Assembly (NCBI GenBank): GCA_949126835.1
Contig: OX421502.1
Coordinates: forward strand, 35,676,982-35,740,981
Source of the DNA: Anisus vortex
Taxonomy: Eukaryota; Mollusca; Gastropoda; Planorbidae
Direction of reading: 5' to 3'
Length of the DNA stretch: 64,000 bases
Of the stretch, positions 53,692-64,000 are shown in pieces. The position numbers and the translations under genes are program-made. Numbering within the stretch: position 1 is the first letter of the stretch; each line of letters opens with the position of its first letter. The notes beneath the pieces were generated by a model. The model had not been told where the DNA came from and ran no database searches. It saw nothing but the letters and a program-made list of their open reading frames with translations.

Positions 53692-56223
53692 TTAGTGTCC
53701 GCTCTGCCGCGTGTGTCGAAAGGGGTTTTGGCCTAGGCACTGTTGCAATGTCTCGAAAGCATCAGTAGCGAGTTTGTCCCAAGATAATGGGAACGATGTG
53801 GGTGCGTTTAGCAATCTAAATAACGGACGGGTAATTTTACGGAAGTTTGGTATAAGGGTATTCTGATAGTTGCTAAATTCGCCCAGTGTTTGCCTTAGTT
53901 CGAGTCTCGTCGTGGGCAGCCTTGCATGACGGAGCTTATCTTTAATGGACATGGGGTGGGGGAGAGGTGTCTGGTTGGGGGTGGGGCGGGGCGATCCGTA
54001 GGTTGCGGGTGTAGGCAGGCAATGCGTTTGTTTACCTACAATCGGTCTTCCGAGTAGGATGTCTACTTGTAGGCCTTCTATTACGGCGGCCTCAATGGGG
54101 CCTGTAAAAAGTGCTGAGCTGAGGTTTACGAGTGCGGTCGGTAGCTGCTGAATAGGAGAGTTATGAGATGGACCTTGGAGTCGCACATAGCGTCCTGTGT
54201 AGTCGCGGGGGTCGATTTTTGATTGCGTCACTAGGGCCTCAAAGCTAAGACCGGAATCATACGTACAAGAGGCGAGTCGGCCGTTGATTCTGACTATCTC
54301 GTCGACGTAGCTACGGGGGAATTGGTTATGTTTGTCTGCCGAGGAAATAGAGAACACGTGGTGGACTCGATCGTAGTCACTGCTTGAGTACTGGTCACGC
54401 CCCTGATCGGCGGTTTCCTGTTCGGGAGCTAAGTGAGGGGTGGGTCTGGCGTGGCGGTGGTCCCTACGTCGGGAATCTTGGAGGGGCGGAGGGGGTCTGG
54501 ATTGGGATTGACCCGGTCGAGATGAGGGGACGCTGTTTGGTTTGATAAGCGGGGGAGGGTTGGCGCAGGGATTGTCTCGATAAGGCCGATGTGGCTGTGG
54601 GTGTCTCGGGCGGGAGTAAGGGGATGGTGACATTCCCGGTCTACCATTTTCCCGTCGGGAAGCGGGCGGTGGGTGAATTTTTCCGCGGGGGTGGGACGAC
54701 TCTATTATGTCTCCTTTCTGTACTAGTCTTACCGGGGCATTGAAAGGGGAGGTAGAGCTAGCGATGGCGTTGTGGGCTAACGGGTAATTGATTTCTTCCT
54801 CAATGACCTCTAATTTGGCGTGTGGGTTAGTATATGATTTGACCTTAATGGTTCGCGGGTCGGTGACCTTCGTGGTGAGCGGTTCTAAGTTTGTACGCCC
54901 TGGAGTGTCGGCTTGCACGTCAGCGTATGAGGGGAGTAAGGTTTTGACTGTTTTGGCTTGTTCAGGGGTTGGGAGTGGACAGATTTCTACATCCTTTATG
55001 GTTTCTGTCTGCTGTAAGGGGAATGCGGTTAATGAGTCATCGGCTTTTGTTTCTTCAGCAATAGTCGTTGCTACAGGGGGTTTATTGTCACGTGGGCGCT
55101 CTATGTATCGCATTAGCAAGTTGATGGGGAACAGTTTGTCTTTGTTGCCGATCTTTATAAGGTATTTGGTGTCTGAGAGTTTTTTCGTAACTGGGTATGG
55201 GCCTCTCCATGCTAACTGGAGTTTGTTGTAAGAGGTGGGGAGGAGCAGTAGTGCTTGATCGCCCGGAGCCAGAGAGCGTTCTTTGGCCCGCCGATCGTAT
55301 AGCGTCTCCTTTTTCTCCCTCTCCTTGGCTAAGTGTTTTGAGGCGATAGAGTGGGCAGTTTTAAGCCTAGTCTGTAAGTTATTGGTGTAGGCGTAGACTG
55401 AGAGTTCTTCGGGGTGGGGGGAGGGTTTGGTCCAGGCGCCCTTGAGGCGTTCTAGTGGATCACTGGGTTGGGGATCGAGTAACATCTCATCGGGAGTGTA
55501 GCCTAAAGTAGAATGGGGGTTGGACCGATATGCGGGTAGTGGGGCCAGTGTCGGGTCATCCTGTTGGGCCCGAGGGAGTTCGTTGGCCGTGGGGGGCTCC
55601 ACGGGAGGGTGGGGAACGGGGTCAGGGTGCGCGTGTGTGGCCACTGAGGCTGGGGGAGGGAGGGGGAAATCGTTAACTCTGACGTATCGGCTCCCCAGGA
55701 CGACATCATATGATAAGTCGGCTCGGACCGCTAGGGTGGCCGTACCAGTGTATAGGGTTGACCTGATGTGAACCCAGGCGGTTGGGAGGGTCTCAGTTAT
55801 TCCCCATGCAATTGTAATCTGGATTGACTCGCCAGTGTAGTCGGAGGGATTCACGAAGGAAGCCTTAATGATCCCCTCAGCCTGGAAACCTGAGGAGAGA
55901 AGGGCCCTGGCTCTTTTAGAGTTGATCTCTATATTTCTTTCTGTCTTGGTTTCCGGGTCGTCGGGGGTTGTAGGCCGGCCGGGGGTGCCCGCAGTGCAGA
56001 GGGTGGCGACGCAACATATTATGGGGGGGTTCTGGGAGTGATCAGGGCCTGTGTGTGCCTTGGGTTGTTGCTCATCCAACCGGTTTTCTTCTCTCTGCTC
56101 TAGTCTAAGTTCCCTGTCTAATTGTTTCTCCTCTCTAGCTATTTTTTCTAATCTAAGTTTCTCTGCTTCTACTCTAAGTCTATCTTCTCTCTGCTGCTTA
56201 CGCAATAGTCTACCTTTAGCCAT
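53692..56223 (-). CDS. Mosaic Ty3/gypsy-derived polyprotein, body 2 (843 aa)
   Basis: Same length and domain layout as the body 1 protein; the only amino acid difference I noticed is Arg instead of Ser at residue 104. There are silent differences such as GCTACGGGG for GCTGCGGGG near 54312. That the frame is intact in all three bodies argues for a young or homogenised array. It has the same missing catalytic cores. Confidence 0.85.
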   Translation of the reverse strand: MAKGRLLRKQQREDRLRVEAEKLRLEKIAREEKQLDRELRLEQREENRLDEQQPKAHTGPDHSQNPPIICCVATLCTAGTPGRPTTPDDPETKTERNIEINSKRARALLSSGFQAEGIIKASFVNPSDYTGESIQITIAWGITETLPTAWVHIRSTLYTGTATLAVRADLSYDVVLGSRYVRVNDFPLPPPASVATHAHPDPVPHPPVEPPTANELPRAQQDDPTLAPLPAYRSNPHSTLGYTPDEMLLDPQPSDPLERLKGAWTKPSPHPEELSVYAYTNNLQTRLKTAHSIASKHLAKEREKKETLYDRRAKERSLAPGDQALLLLPTSYNKLQLAWRGPYPVTKKLSDTKYLIKIGNKDKLFPINLLMRYIERPRDNKPPVATTIAEETKADDSLTAFPLQQTETIKDVEICPLPTPEQAKTVKTLLPSYADVQADTPGRTNLEPLTTKVTDPRTIKVKSYTNPHAKLEVIEEEINYPLAHNAIASSTSPFNAPVRLVQKGDIIESSHPRGKIHPPPASRRENGRPGMSPSPYSRPRHPQPHRPYRDNPCANPPPLIKPNSVPSSRPGQSQSRPPPPLQDSRRRDHRHARPTPHLAPEQETADQGRDQYSSSDYDRVHHVFSISSADKHNQFPRSYVDEIVRINGRLASCTYDSGLSFEALVTQSKIDPRDYTGRYVRLQGPSHNSPIQQLPTALVNLSSALFTGPIEAAVIEGLQVDILLGRPIVGKQTHCLPTPATYGSPRPTPNQTPLPHPMSIKDKLRHARLPTTRLELRQTLGEFSNYQNTLIPNFRKITRPLFRLLNAPTSFPLSWDKLATDAFETLQQCLGQNPFRHTRQSGH

Positions 56224-57171
56224 AGTGACAGAGTAAGGCGAGATTAAGATACTAGAGGCGGACAGAGATATAGCGAGATAGGAAAGGAAATTATAGGAGG
56301 GGTGTTGGGGTTCAGAGTTTAGCTAACGTAATACAACTCAAAATGGTACTCACCAGACAGCAATTCCAGAATTTCACACACATACACTAACACACGTATA
56401 TCCAATCATAAAGTTATCGTTTATATGGCGCTCGGCGCTGTTGGTGCAGATAACTTCGGGCTGGTTAGGAATTCTCTTTCCCCGTGCCGGGACTGGATTA
56501 GCGTTTAATGTCAGTGTCTATTTTCCCGGGTTTGGATACCGGGAACTACGGCGGGTTCCTACGGGGAGGTTGACAGGGCAGTTGTCGGGTTCTCGGCGGT
56601 CTCTAGTTGTCGGGCAGGCTGATGCGGCGGCGGTGGGTCTCTCTGCTGACGTCTCGGGTGCCGGTACGTTGATGCGGGGCCAGAGGGTGGCGACCTGGCG
56701 GTTGGGGCGGCAAATCTGACGTAATGGGGTGGCAATTTGGTTGCTGGTGTGTCTGGGGTGACGTAGGCTGGCGTAGTGTGGCGAGCCTGGCTTAATGGGG
56801 TGAGCTGGCTGGGGTGGCGTAGATTGCTCGGAGTGGCGAATCTGGGGTGGCTTAGGTTGGCGTATCTGGGGTGCGTAGGCTGGGGTGACGTAGGCGTAGG
56901 CTGGAGTGGCGTAAGCGTATGCTGGGGTGTCGTAGGCGTAGGCTGGGGTGGCGTGAGCGTAGACTGGGGTGGCGTGGGCTGCGTAAGGTGGCGAGCCTGG
57001 TTTGATGGGTTGATGGATCTGGTTGCTGGCGTTGGGATGACGGGTCTGGTTGCTGGCTTAGAGTCTTTGTGTTGTAGAGAGATGAGCCCCCATCCAGGGT
57101 CGGTTTCAGAATCGGCGTAGTCCTCGGGTTGTTGCTGTTGACAGTGCGCTGAACGGCTTGAAGTTCAGATA
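56224..57171 (-). other. 5' leader of body 2
   Basis: Same layout as the leader of body 1, including the short GC-rich tandem words at about 56734-57014. It differs from body 1 at GGCGAGCCTGG (GGCGAGTCTGG in body 1, about 52033). Confidence 0.6.
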
Positions 57172-57189
57172 ATCCCGGACGAGCCCCCA
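57172..57189 (-). other. Primer-binding site, tRNA-Pro type (body 2)
   Basis: Identical to the site at 52218-52235, three bases from LTR 3. Confidence 0.92.
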
Positions 57190-57192
57190 CTT

Positions 57193-58483
57193 TGTCACGA
57201 TGTGGCAATTGAGAGGGGGGTAATAATGGCTGGTTGTCTTAGAGGTACGAGGTGCCGATGCTGTGGTTGACCTGGAATATTTATTTGTTCTCTACTGGCT
57301 CGCTTAGATGTTATTAACACACACAACAGACAGTTCTAAGTTAGGCAAGCAAGTCTCTGGTTACGTTTCAGGTGTTTATTTATGATTCAAATTCAATATC
57401 CAATGATGAGATACACATACTAACATGCAGGGGAGATACAATGCTTGAGATATATGCACAGGAACGTCTAACACTCAATATACTGTGTTGTTACGGAATC
57501 CAAGGTTAGGCTACGTAACTATAATGAGGGAATTACGATTACTGGCTAAGTATCTGCAAGTCCGAGTAACAATTTGGGAGCTAGACCAAAACGATGTATC
57601 TAGCTCGGGAGCTGGGAGAGATCTAATCTTGAGTTTAGTTGGGCGGCTTTTTCGTGGACACTAGTCACCTGACCCAAAGTTAATTTGGTTGGCTTACATT
57701 TAATTACATCCTATTCTCATTGGCTAGATTGAATATACATTTGCATAAGAAAAGCTTATTGGAGCCAAAAATGGATTGGGGGTCGGGGTTGCGAGGGCGA
57801 AAAGGGGGGGGGGGAGAGAGGTCTAGATGAAAGACAATTTATACAGACGTCCTGCTGAGTGGGGAATTTTATCTCCCTTTTGTAGAATCTTAAGTAGTTA
57901 ACTCAAGTGGCTGGGGGGGGAAGGGGGTTTCGGGCGAGAATTAGTTACGTGTGTGCGAACTGCTGAGTGGGGGAATTTAGTCAACCGCTCAGAGAACGAC
58001 CGTCTCAAAGCAATTGCATAACGTGCCGCTAAGCTGAGGGGATATAAGAGGGGATGGGGGTGGCGGGGACGCGAAGAGGGGGGGGCGAATGAGGGATCGA
58101 ATAATGACTCGCTCACATGCGTTAAAATAGCACAAGATATAAATACATTAAGACATGATATGAATACATTAATATAGCATAGGATAAAATATATACATTT
58201 TAACTAACACATTCGTACCCATTCAACCAAGATGTAGTACCAAGTTGAATCGTATTAGTCAGTAGACTCTGAATTTGGGCGTAGTACAAGAGTATAGTGA
58301 AGGGTAGAGAAACAGGTGAGAAAGAGTGATGGGGAGATGTAATTGCGTAAGGGAGGGAGAAGATAGTGGCGTCAGACTAACCTTCTCTCTATTCTAGCTA
58401 AACTTAAGCTAATCTAAGGTTCTAGTTATACACTGCTATCTATCTAAGTGCTAATCGTCACGATTAAATCCAGAATTGTGACA
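57193..58483 (-). repeat. LTR 3 (1291 bp)
   Basis: Same ends as the other LTRs. The G run near 57913 is interrupted (CTGGGGGGGGAAGGGGGTTT), a feature shared only with LTR 4. Confidence 0.93.
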
Positions 58484-58645
58484 TCCCTCCGGGCTAATTT
58501 GGAATACACGTGAGAGTGGATTCATACCTAATTTACTGAGTCTGAGGCCTGGGAAAAGGGGAGTAACTACACACTCATTAACAGTGTGCGCGCGTGGGGC
58601 CGTATTACTGAGTATGCTGGGCCACGAAGTGTGTAGGGGCACTAG

Positions 58646-61177
58646 TTAGTGTCCGCTCTGCCGCGTGTGTCGAAAGGGGTTTTGGCCTAGGCACTGTTGC
58701 AATGTCTCGAAAGCATCAGTAGCGAGTTTGTCCCAAGATAATGGGAACGATGTGGGTGCGTTTAGCAATCTAAATAACGGACGGGTAATTTTACGGAAGT
58801 TTGGTATAAGGGTATTCTGATAGTTGCTAAATTCGCCCAGTGTTTGCCTTAGTTCGAGTCTCGTCGTGGGCAGCCTTGCATGACGGAGCTTATCTTTAAT
58901 GGACATGGGGTGGGGGAGAGGTGTCTGGTTGGGGGTGGGGCGGGGCGATCCGTAGGTTGCGGGTGTAGGCAGGCAATGCGTTTGTTTACCTACAATCGGT
59001 CTTCCGAGTAGGATGTCTACTTGTAGGCCTTCTATTACGGCGGCCTCAATGGGGCCTGTAAAAAGTGCTGAGCTGAGGTTTACGAGTGCGGTCGGTAGCT
59101 GCTGAATAGGAGAGTTATGAGATGGACCTTGGAGTCGCACATAGCGTCCTGTGTAGTCGCGGGGGTCGATTTTTGATTGCGTCACTAGGGCCTCAAAGCT
59201 AAGACCGGAATCATACGTACAAGAGGCGAGTCGGCCGTTGATTCTGACTATCTCGTCGACGTAGCTACGGGGGAATTGGTTATGTTTGTCTGCCGAGGAA
59301 ATAGAGAACACGTGGTGGACTCGATCGTAGTCACTGCTTGAGTACTGGTCACGCCCCTGATCGGCGGTTTCCTGTTCGGGAGCTAAGTGAGGGGTGGGTC
59401 TGGCGTGGCGGTGGTCCCTACGTCGGGAATCTTGGAGGGGCGGAGGGGGTCTGGATTGGGATTGACCCGGTCGAGATGAGGGGACGCTGTTTGGTTTGAT
59501 AAGCGGGGGAGGGTTGGCGCAGGGATTGTCTCGATAAGGCCGATGTGGCTGTGGGTGTCTCGGGCGGGAGTAAGGGGATGGTGACATTCCCGGTCTACCA
59601 TTTTCCCGTCGGGAAGCGGGCGGTGGGTGAATTTTTCCGCGGGGGTGGGACGACTCTATTATGTCTCCTTTCTGTACTAGTCTTACCGGGGCATTGAAAG
59701 GGGAGGTAGAGCTAGCGATGGCGTTGTGGGCTAACGGGTAATTGATTTCTTCCTCAATGACCTCTAATTTGGCGTGTGGGTTAGTATATGATTTGACCTT
59801 AATGGTTCGCGGGTCGGTGACCTTCGTGGTGAGCGGTTCTAAGTTTGTACGCCCTGGAGTGTCGGCTTGCACGTCAGCGTATGAGGGGAGTAAGGTTTTG
59901 ACTGTTTTGGCTTGTTCAGGGGTTGGGAGTGGACAGATTTCTACATCCTTTATGGTTTCTGTCTGCTGTAAGGGGAATGCGGTTAATGAGTCATCGGCTT
60001 TTGTTTCTTCAGCAATAGTCGTTGCTACAGGGGGTTTATTGTCACGTGGGCGCTCTATGTATCGCATTAGCAAGTTGATGGGGAACAGTTTGTCTTTGTT
60101 GCCGATCTTTATAAGGTATTTGGTGTCTGAGAGTTTTTTCGTAACTGGGTATGGGCCTCTCCATGCTAACTGGAGTTTGTTGTAAGAGGTGGGGAGGAGC
60201 AGTAGTGCTTGATCGCCCGGAGCCAGAGAGCGTTCTTTGGCCCGCCGATCGTATAGCGTCTCCTTTTTCTCCCTCTCCTTGGCTAAGTGTTTTGAGGCGA
60301 TAGAGTGGGCAGTTTTAAGCCTAGTCTGTAAGTTATTGGTGTAGGCGTAGACTGAGAGTTCTTCGGGGTGGGGGGAGGGTTTGGTCCAGGCGCCCTTGAG
60401 GCGTTCTAGTGGATCACTGGGTTGGGGATCGAGTAACATCTCATCGGGAGTGTAGCCTAAAGTAGAATGGGGGTTGGACCGATATGCGGGTAGTGGGGCC
60501 AGTGTCGGGTCATCCTGTTGGGCCCGAGGGAGTTCGTTGGCCGTGGGGGGCTCCACGGGAGGGTGGGGAACGGGGTCAGGGTGCGCGTGTGTGGCCACTG
60601 AGGCTGGGGGAGGGAGGGGGAAATCGTTAACTCTGACGTATCGGCTCCCCAGGACGACATCATATGATAAGTCGGCTCGGACCGCTAGGGTGGCCGTACC
60701 AGTGTATAGGGTTGACCTGATGTGAACCCAGGCGGTTGGGAGGGTCTCAGTTATTCCCCATGCAATTGTAATCTGGATTGACTCGCCAGTGTAGTCGGAG
60801 GGATTCACGAAGGAAGCCTTAATGATCCCCTCAGCCTGGAAACCTGAGGAGAGAAGGGCCCTGGCTCTTTTAGAGTTGATCTCTATATTTCTTTCTGTCT
60901 TGGTTTCCGGGTCGTCGGGGGTTGTAGGCCGGCCGGGGGTGCCCGCAGTGCAGAGGGTGGCGACGCAACATATTATGGGGGGGTTCTGGGAGTGATCAGG
61001 GCCTGTGTGTGCCTTGGGTTGTTGCTCATCCAACCGGTTTTCTTCTCTCTGCTCTAGTCTAAGTTCCCTGTCTAATTGTTTCTCCTCTCTAGCTATTTTT
61101 TCTAATCTAAGTTTCTCTGCTTCTACTCTAAGTCTATCTTCTCTCTGCTGCTTACGCAATAGTCTACCTTTAGCCAT
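58646..61177 (-). CDS. Mosaic Ty3/gypsy-derived polyprotein, body 3 (843 aa)
   Basis: Same protein as in body 2, including Arg104 and the silent changes that separate body 2 from body 1. Frame intact; same domain order and same missing RT and integrase cores. Confidence 0.85.
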   Translation of the reverse strand: MAKGRLLRKQQREDRLRVEAEKLRLEKIAREEKQLDRELRLEQREENRLDEQQPKAHTGPDHSQNPPIICCVATLCTAGTPGRPTTPDDPETKTERNIEINSKRARALLSSGFQAEGIIKASFVNPSDYTGESIQITIAWGITETLPTAWVHIRSTLYTGTATLAVRADLSYDVVLGSRYVRVNDFPLPPPASVATHAHPDPVPHPPVEPPTANELPRAQQDDPTLAPLPAYRSNPHSTLGYTPDEMLLDPQPSDPLERLKGAWTKPSPHPEELSVYAYTNNLQTRLKTAHSIASKHLAKEREKKETLYDRRAKERSLAPGDQALLLLPTSYNKLQLAWRGPYPVTKKLSDTKYLIKIGNKDKLFPINLLMRYIERPRDNKPPVATTIAEETKADDSLTAFPLQQTETIKDVEICPLPTPEQAKTVKTLLPSYADVQADTPGRTNLEPLTTKVTDPRTIKVKSYTNPHAKLEVIEEEINYPLAHNAIASSTSPFNAPVRLVQKGDIIESSHPRGKIHPPPASRRENGRPGMSPSPYSRPRHPQPHRPYRDNPCANPPPLIKPNSVPSSRPGQSQSRPPPPLQDSRRRDHRHARPTPHLAPEQETADQGRDQYSSSDYDRVHHVFSISSADKHNQFPRSYVDEIVRINGRLASCTYDSGLSFEALVTQSKIDPRDYTGRYVRLQGPSHNSPIQQLPTALVNLSSALFTGPIEAAVIEGLQVDILLGRPIVGKQTHCLPTPATYGSPRPTPNQTPLPHPMSIKDKLRHARLPTTRLELRQTLGEFSNYQNTLIPNFRKITRPLFRLLNAPTSFPLSWDKLATDAFETLQQCLGQNPFRHTRQSGH

Positions 61178-62125
61178 AGTGACAGAGTAAGGCGAGATTA
61201 AGATACTAGAGGCGGACAGAGATATAGCGAGATAGGAAAGGAAATTATAGGAGGGGTGTTGGGGTTCAGAGTTTAGCTAACGTAATACAACTCAAAATGG
61301 TACTCACCAGACAGCAATTCCAGAATTTCACACACATACACTAACACACGTATATCCAATCATAAAGTTATCGTTTATATGGCGCTCGGCGCTGTTGGTG
61401 CAGATAACTTCGGGCTGGTTAGGAATTCTCTTTCCCCGTGCCGGGACTGGATTAGCGTTTAATGTCAGTGTCTATTTTCCCGGGTTTGGATACCGGGAAC
61501 TACGGCGGGTTCCTACGGGGAGGTTGACAGGGCAGTTGTCGGGTTCTCGGCGGTCTCTAGTTGTCGGGCAGGCTGATGCGGCGGCGGTGGGTCTCTCTGC
61601 TGACGTCTCGGGTGCCGGTACGTTGATGCGGGGCCAGAGGGTGGCGACCTGGCGGTTGGGGCGGCAAATCTGACGTAATGGGGTGGCAATTTGGTTGCTG
61701 GTGTGTCTGGGGTGACGTAGGCTGGCGTAGTGTGGCGAGCCTGGCTTAATGGGGTGAGCTGGCTGGGGTGGCGTAGATTGCTCGGAGTGGCGAATCTGGG
61801 GTGGCTTAGGTTGGCGTATCTGGGGTGCGTAGGCTGGGGTGACGTAGGCGTAGGCTGGAGTGGCGTAAGCGTATGCTGGGGTGTCGTAGGCGTAGGCTGG
61901 GGTGGCGTGAGCGTAGACTGGGGTGGCGTGGGCTGCGTAAGGTGGCGAGCCTGGTTTGATGGGTTGATGGATCTGGTTGCTGGCGTTGGGATGACGGGTC
62001 TGGTTGCTGGCTTAGAGTCTTTGTGTTGTAGAGAGATGAGCCCCCATCCAGGGTCGGTTTCAGAATCGGCGTAGTCCTCGGGTTGTTGCTGTTGACAGTG
62101 CGCTGAACGGCTTGAAGTTCAGATA
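61178..62125 (-). other. 5' leader of body 3
   Basis: Same layout as the other leaders and with the body 2 variant GGCGAGCCTGG. Confidence 0.6.
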
Positions 62126-62143
62126 ATCCCGGACGAGCCCCCA
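62126..62143 (-). other. Primer-binding site, tRNA-Pro type (body 3)
   Basis: Identical to the other two sites, three bases from LTR 4. Confidence 0.92.
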
Positions 62144-62146
62144 CTT

Positions 62147-63439
62147 TGTCACGATGTGGCAATTGAGAGGGGGGTAATAATGGCTGGTTGTCTTAGAGGT
62201 ACGAGGTGCCGATGCTGTGGTTGACCTGGAATATTTATTTGTTCTCTACTGGCTCGCTTAGATGTTATTAACACACACAACAGACAGTTCTAAGTTAGGC
62301 AAGCAAGTCTCTGGTTACGTTTCAGGTGTTTATTTATGATTCAAATTCAATATCCAATGATGAGATACACATACTAACATGCAGGGGAGATACAATGCTT
62401 GAGATATATGCACAGGAACGTCTAACACTCAATATACTGTGTTGTTACGGAATCCAAGGTTAGGCTACGTAACTATAATGAGGGAATTACGATTACTGGC
62501 TAAGTATCTGCAAGTCCGAGTAACAATTTGGGAGCTAGACCAAAACGATGTATCTAGCTCGGGAGCTGGGAGAGATCTAATCTTGAGTTTAGTTGGGCGG
62601 CTTTTTCGTGGACACTAGTCACCTGACCCAAAGTTAATTTGGTTGGCTTACATTTAATTACATCCTATTCTCATTGGCTAGATTGAATATACATTTGCAT
62701 AAGAAAAGCTTATTGGAGCCAAAAATGGATTGGGGGTCGGGGTTGCGAGGGCGAAAAGGGGGGGGGGGAGAGAGGTCTAGATGAAAGACAATTTATACAG
62801 ACGTCCTGCTGAGTGGGGAATTTTATCTCCCTTTTGTAGAATCTTAAGTAGTTAACTCAAGTGGCTGGGGGGGGAAGGGGGTTTCGGGCGAGAATTAGTT
62901 ACGTGTGTGCGAACTGCTGAGTGGGGGAATTTAGTCAACCGCTCAGAGAACGACCGTCTCAAAGCAATTGCATAACGTGCCGCTAAGCTGAGGGGATATA
63001 AGAGGGGATGGGGGTGGCGGGGACGCGAAGAGGGGGGGGGGCGAATGAGGGATCGAATAATGACTCGCTCACATGCGTTAAAATAGCACAAGATATAAAT
63101 ACATTAAGACATGATATGAATACATTAATATAGCATAGGATAAAATATATACATTTTAACTAACACATTCGTACCCATTCAACCAAGATGTAGTACCAAG
63201 TTGAATCGTATTAGTCAGTAGACTCTGAATTTGGGCGTAGTACAAGAGTATAGTGAAGGGTAGAGAAACAGGTGAGAAAGAGTGATGGGGAGATGTAATT
63301 GCGTAAGGGAGGGAGAAGATAGTGGCGTCAGACTAACCTTCTCTCTATTCTAGCTAAACTTAAGCTAATCTAAGGTTCTAGTTATACACTGCTATCTATC
63401 TAAGTGCTAATCGTCACGATTAAATCCAGAATTGTGACA
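62147..63439 (-). repeat. LTR 4 (1293 bp)
   Basis: Outermost right LTR, the 5' LTR of body 3 in element orientation. It shares the interrupted G run (GGGGGGGGAAGGGGG) and TATAAGAGGGG with LTR 3. It ends at GTGACA, followed by the AATTG target duplication. Confidence 0.93.
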
Positions 63440-63444
63440 AATTG

Positions 63445-63779
63445 TTATTTTCTATACAAAGATAAATTATAACTGTGATCTTACTTTCCAATTGGCCTTT
63501 GGGGTTTACAATGTCTATAATAAGTACTCCAAAAAAAAAAAGAAACACAAAATTAATATGATTTTAAAACATTATAAAAATGTATGAAAGACTTTAAAAA
63601 CATATTAGCATAGTCCGCAATAATTTTCTCTTATATAGGAGCTAGGCGTCATTAGAATAGAAGAAATGCGTTAGTCAAACATATAATGTGTTTATACTAT
63701 TCAGTGTATTTACTTCTTGTAAATTGCACATTCAGGTTTTAAGATACTTCCACTGCGTGTACATCAGCAACATTTTGAC
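63445..63779. other. Intergenic DNA between array and receptor fragment
   Basis: AT-rich; an A run at about 63531-63541. Would be the 3' flank of the receptor gene on the minus strand. Nothing else recognised. Confidence 0.5.
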
Positions 63780-64000
63780 TCACCCATTTTTAGGTGAACA
63801 AAATGCAAGCCGCAAATTATCTCGAAAATTTGCGCTCATCTTCAAATATATGAAAAAATGTATGGAGGCATTACTATAATCTAAGAGAAAAATAAACAGC
63901 GCTGTCGCCACAAATAAATTGTTGAACTTCTTCATAAGGTAAAACTCTGGTTCAGCCAGTTGAGCAATGTACAAAATACATCTGGGAAATAGGTTGATGA
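63780..64000 (-). CDS. Class A GPCR, C-terminal part only (cut by window edge)
   Basis: The frame is open to the window edge and reads INLFPRCILYIAQLAEPEFY .. then LMKKFNNLFVATALFIFLLD and YSNASIHFFIYLKMSANF, ending SPKNG and a TGA at 63780-63782. This is the end of TM6 and all of TM7, very similar to residues 287-346 of the receptor at 26502-27566 (INLFPRFIFYIAQLAETEFY). NASIHFFIY stands in for NPxxY, as in the other copy. The two are paralogues on the same strand, implying a local family of receptors. The N-terminal part lies outside the window. Confidence 0.85.
   Translation of the reverse strand, partial: INLFPRCILYIAQLAEPEFYLMKKFNNLFVATALFIFLLDYSNASIHFFIYLKMSANFRDNLRLAFCSPKNG

Larger units (their letters stand above)
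47280..63444 (-). mobile_element. Tandem LTR retrotransposon array in one target duplication (4 LTRs, 3 bodies)
   Basis: The order is LTR-body-LTR-body-LTR-body-LTR with an exact period of 4954 bp. The outermost LTR ends are flanked by AATTG on both sides (47280-47284 and 63440-63444), a 5-bp target duplication as made by retroviral-type integrases. No other sequence lies between copies. The coding strand is minus, shown by the long frames and by the primer-binding site next to the right-hand LTR of each body. Ty3/gypsy affinity comes from integrase GPY and RT motifs. Copies are nearly identical, so the array is young, homogenised or an assembly product. Confidence 0.93.

Overview
The window reads as nuclear DNA of a gastropod mollusc, probably a heterobranch or pulmonate snail. 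That is inferred from the AT-rich sequence, two rhodopsin-class receptors of the type expanded in gastropods, a TRPV-like channel, tRNA-derived SINEs and many hAT transposons. No species can be named from sequence alone. Cellular gene content is low: one complete TRPV-like channel (4717-7011, +), one complete single-exon 7TM receptor (26502-27566, -) and the 3' end of a paralogous receptor running off the right edge (63780-64000, -). Almost everything else is mobile or tandemly repeated DNA.

Layout. 1-1915: satellite with a 43-bp unit. 1916-4716: AT-rich DNA with three small non-autonomous transposons. 4717-7011: TRPV-like gene, followed by a decaying 44-bp minisatellite. 6769-15087 and 15088-23408: an exact head-to-tail tandem duplication of about 8.3 kb. 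Each unit carries the last 80 codons of the channel gene, several MITE-like elements, a hAT element with an 8-bp target duplication (itself hit by a smaller hAT element), and part of an array of 78-bp in-frame repeats. The duplication joint fuses those repeats in frame to the channel's C-terminal tail. 23409-29900: rest of the 78-bp array, SINE and LINE scraps, the receptor gene and hAT-like MITEs. 29912-33638: about 91 copies of a 41-bp minisatellite. 33640-47280: many dead transposons, including a second hAT with perfect target duplication (38691-41226), two further hAT transposase remnants, several copies of two MITE families, SINEs and LINE 3' ends.

47285-63439 is the most striking region. 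Four near-identical LTRs of about 1.29 kb alternate with three internal regions of 3663 bp (period exactly 4954 bp), and the whole array sits inside a single 5-bp target duplication (AATTG). The element lies on the minus strand, has a primer-binding site complementary to the 3' end of tRNA-Pro, and encodes one uninterrupted 843-residue protein. That protein is a mosaic of Ty3/gypsy-type pieces out of the normal order: protease-like, integrase C-terminus with GPY motif, start of reverse transcriptase, a second protease, then RT thumb with the start of RNase H. It lacks the RT and integrase catalytic cores, so it should depend on other elements. Variants shared between LTRs and internal regions give a partial order of array growth.

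No bacterial-type operons, CRISPR arrays, rRNA genes or intact tRNA genes were seen. Both large tandem duplications are nearly identical between copies, so an assembly origin has to be kept in mind, although the defined junctions and the single outer target duplication favour real structures.
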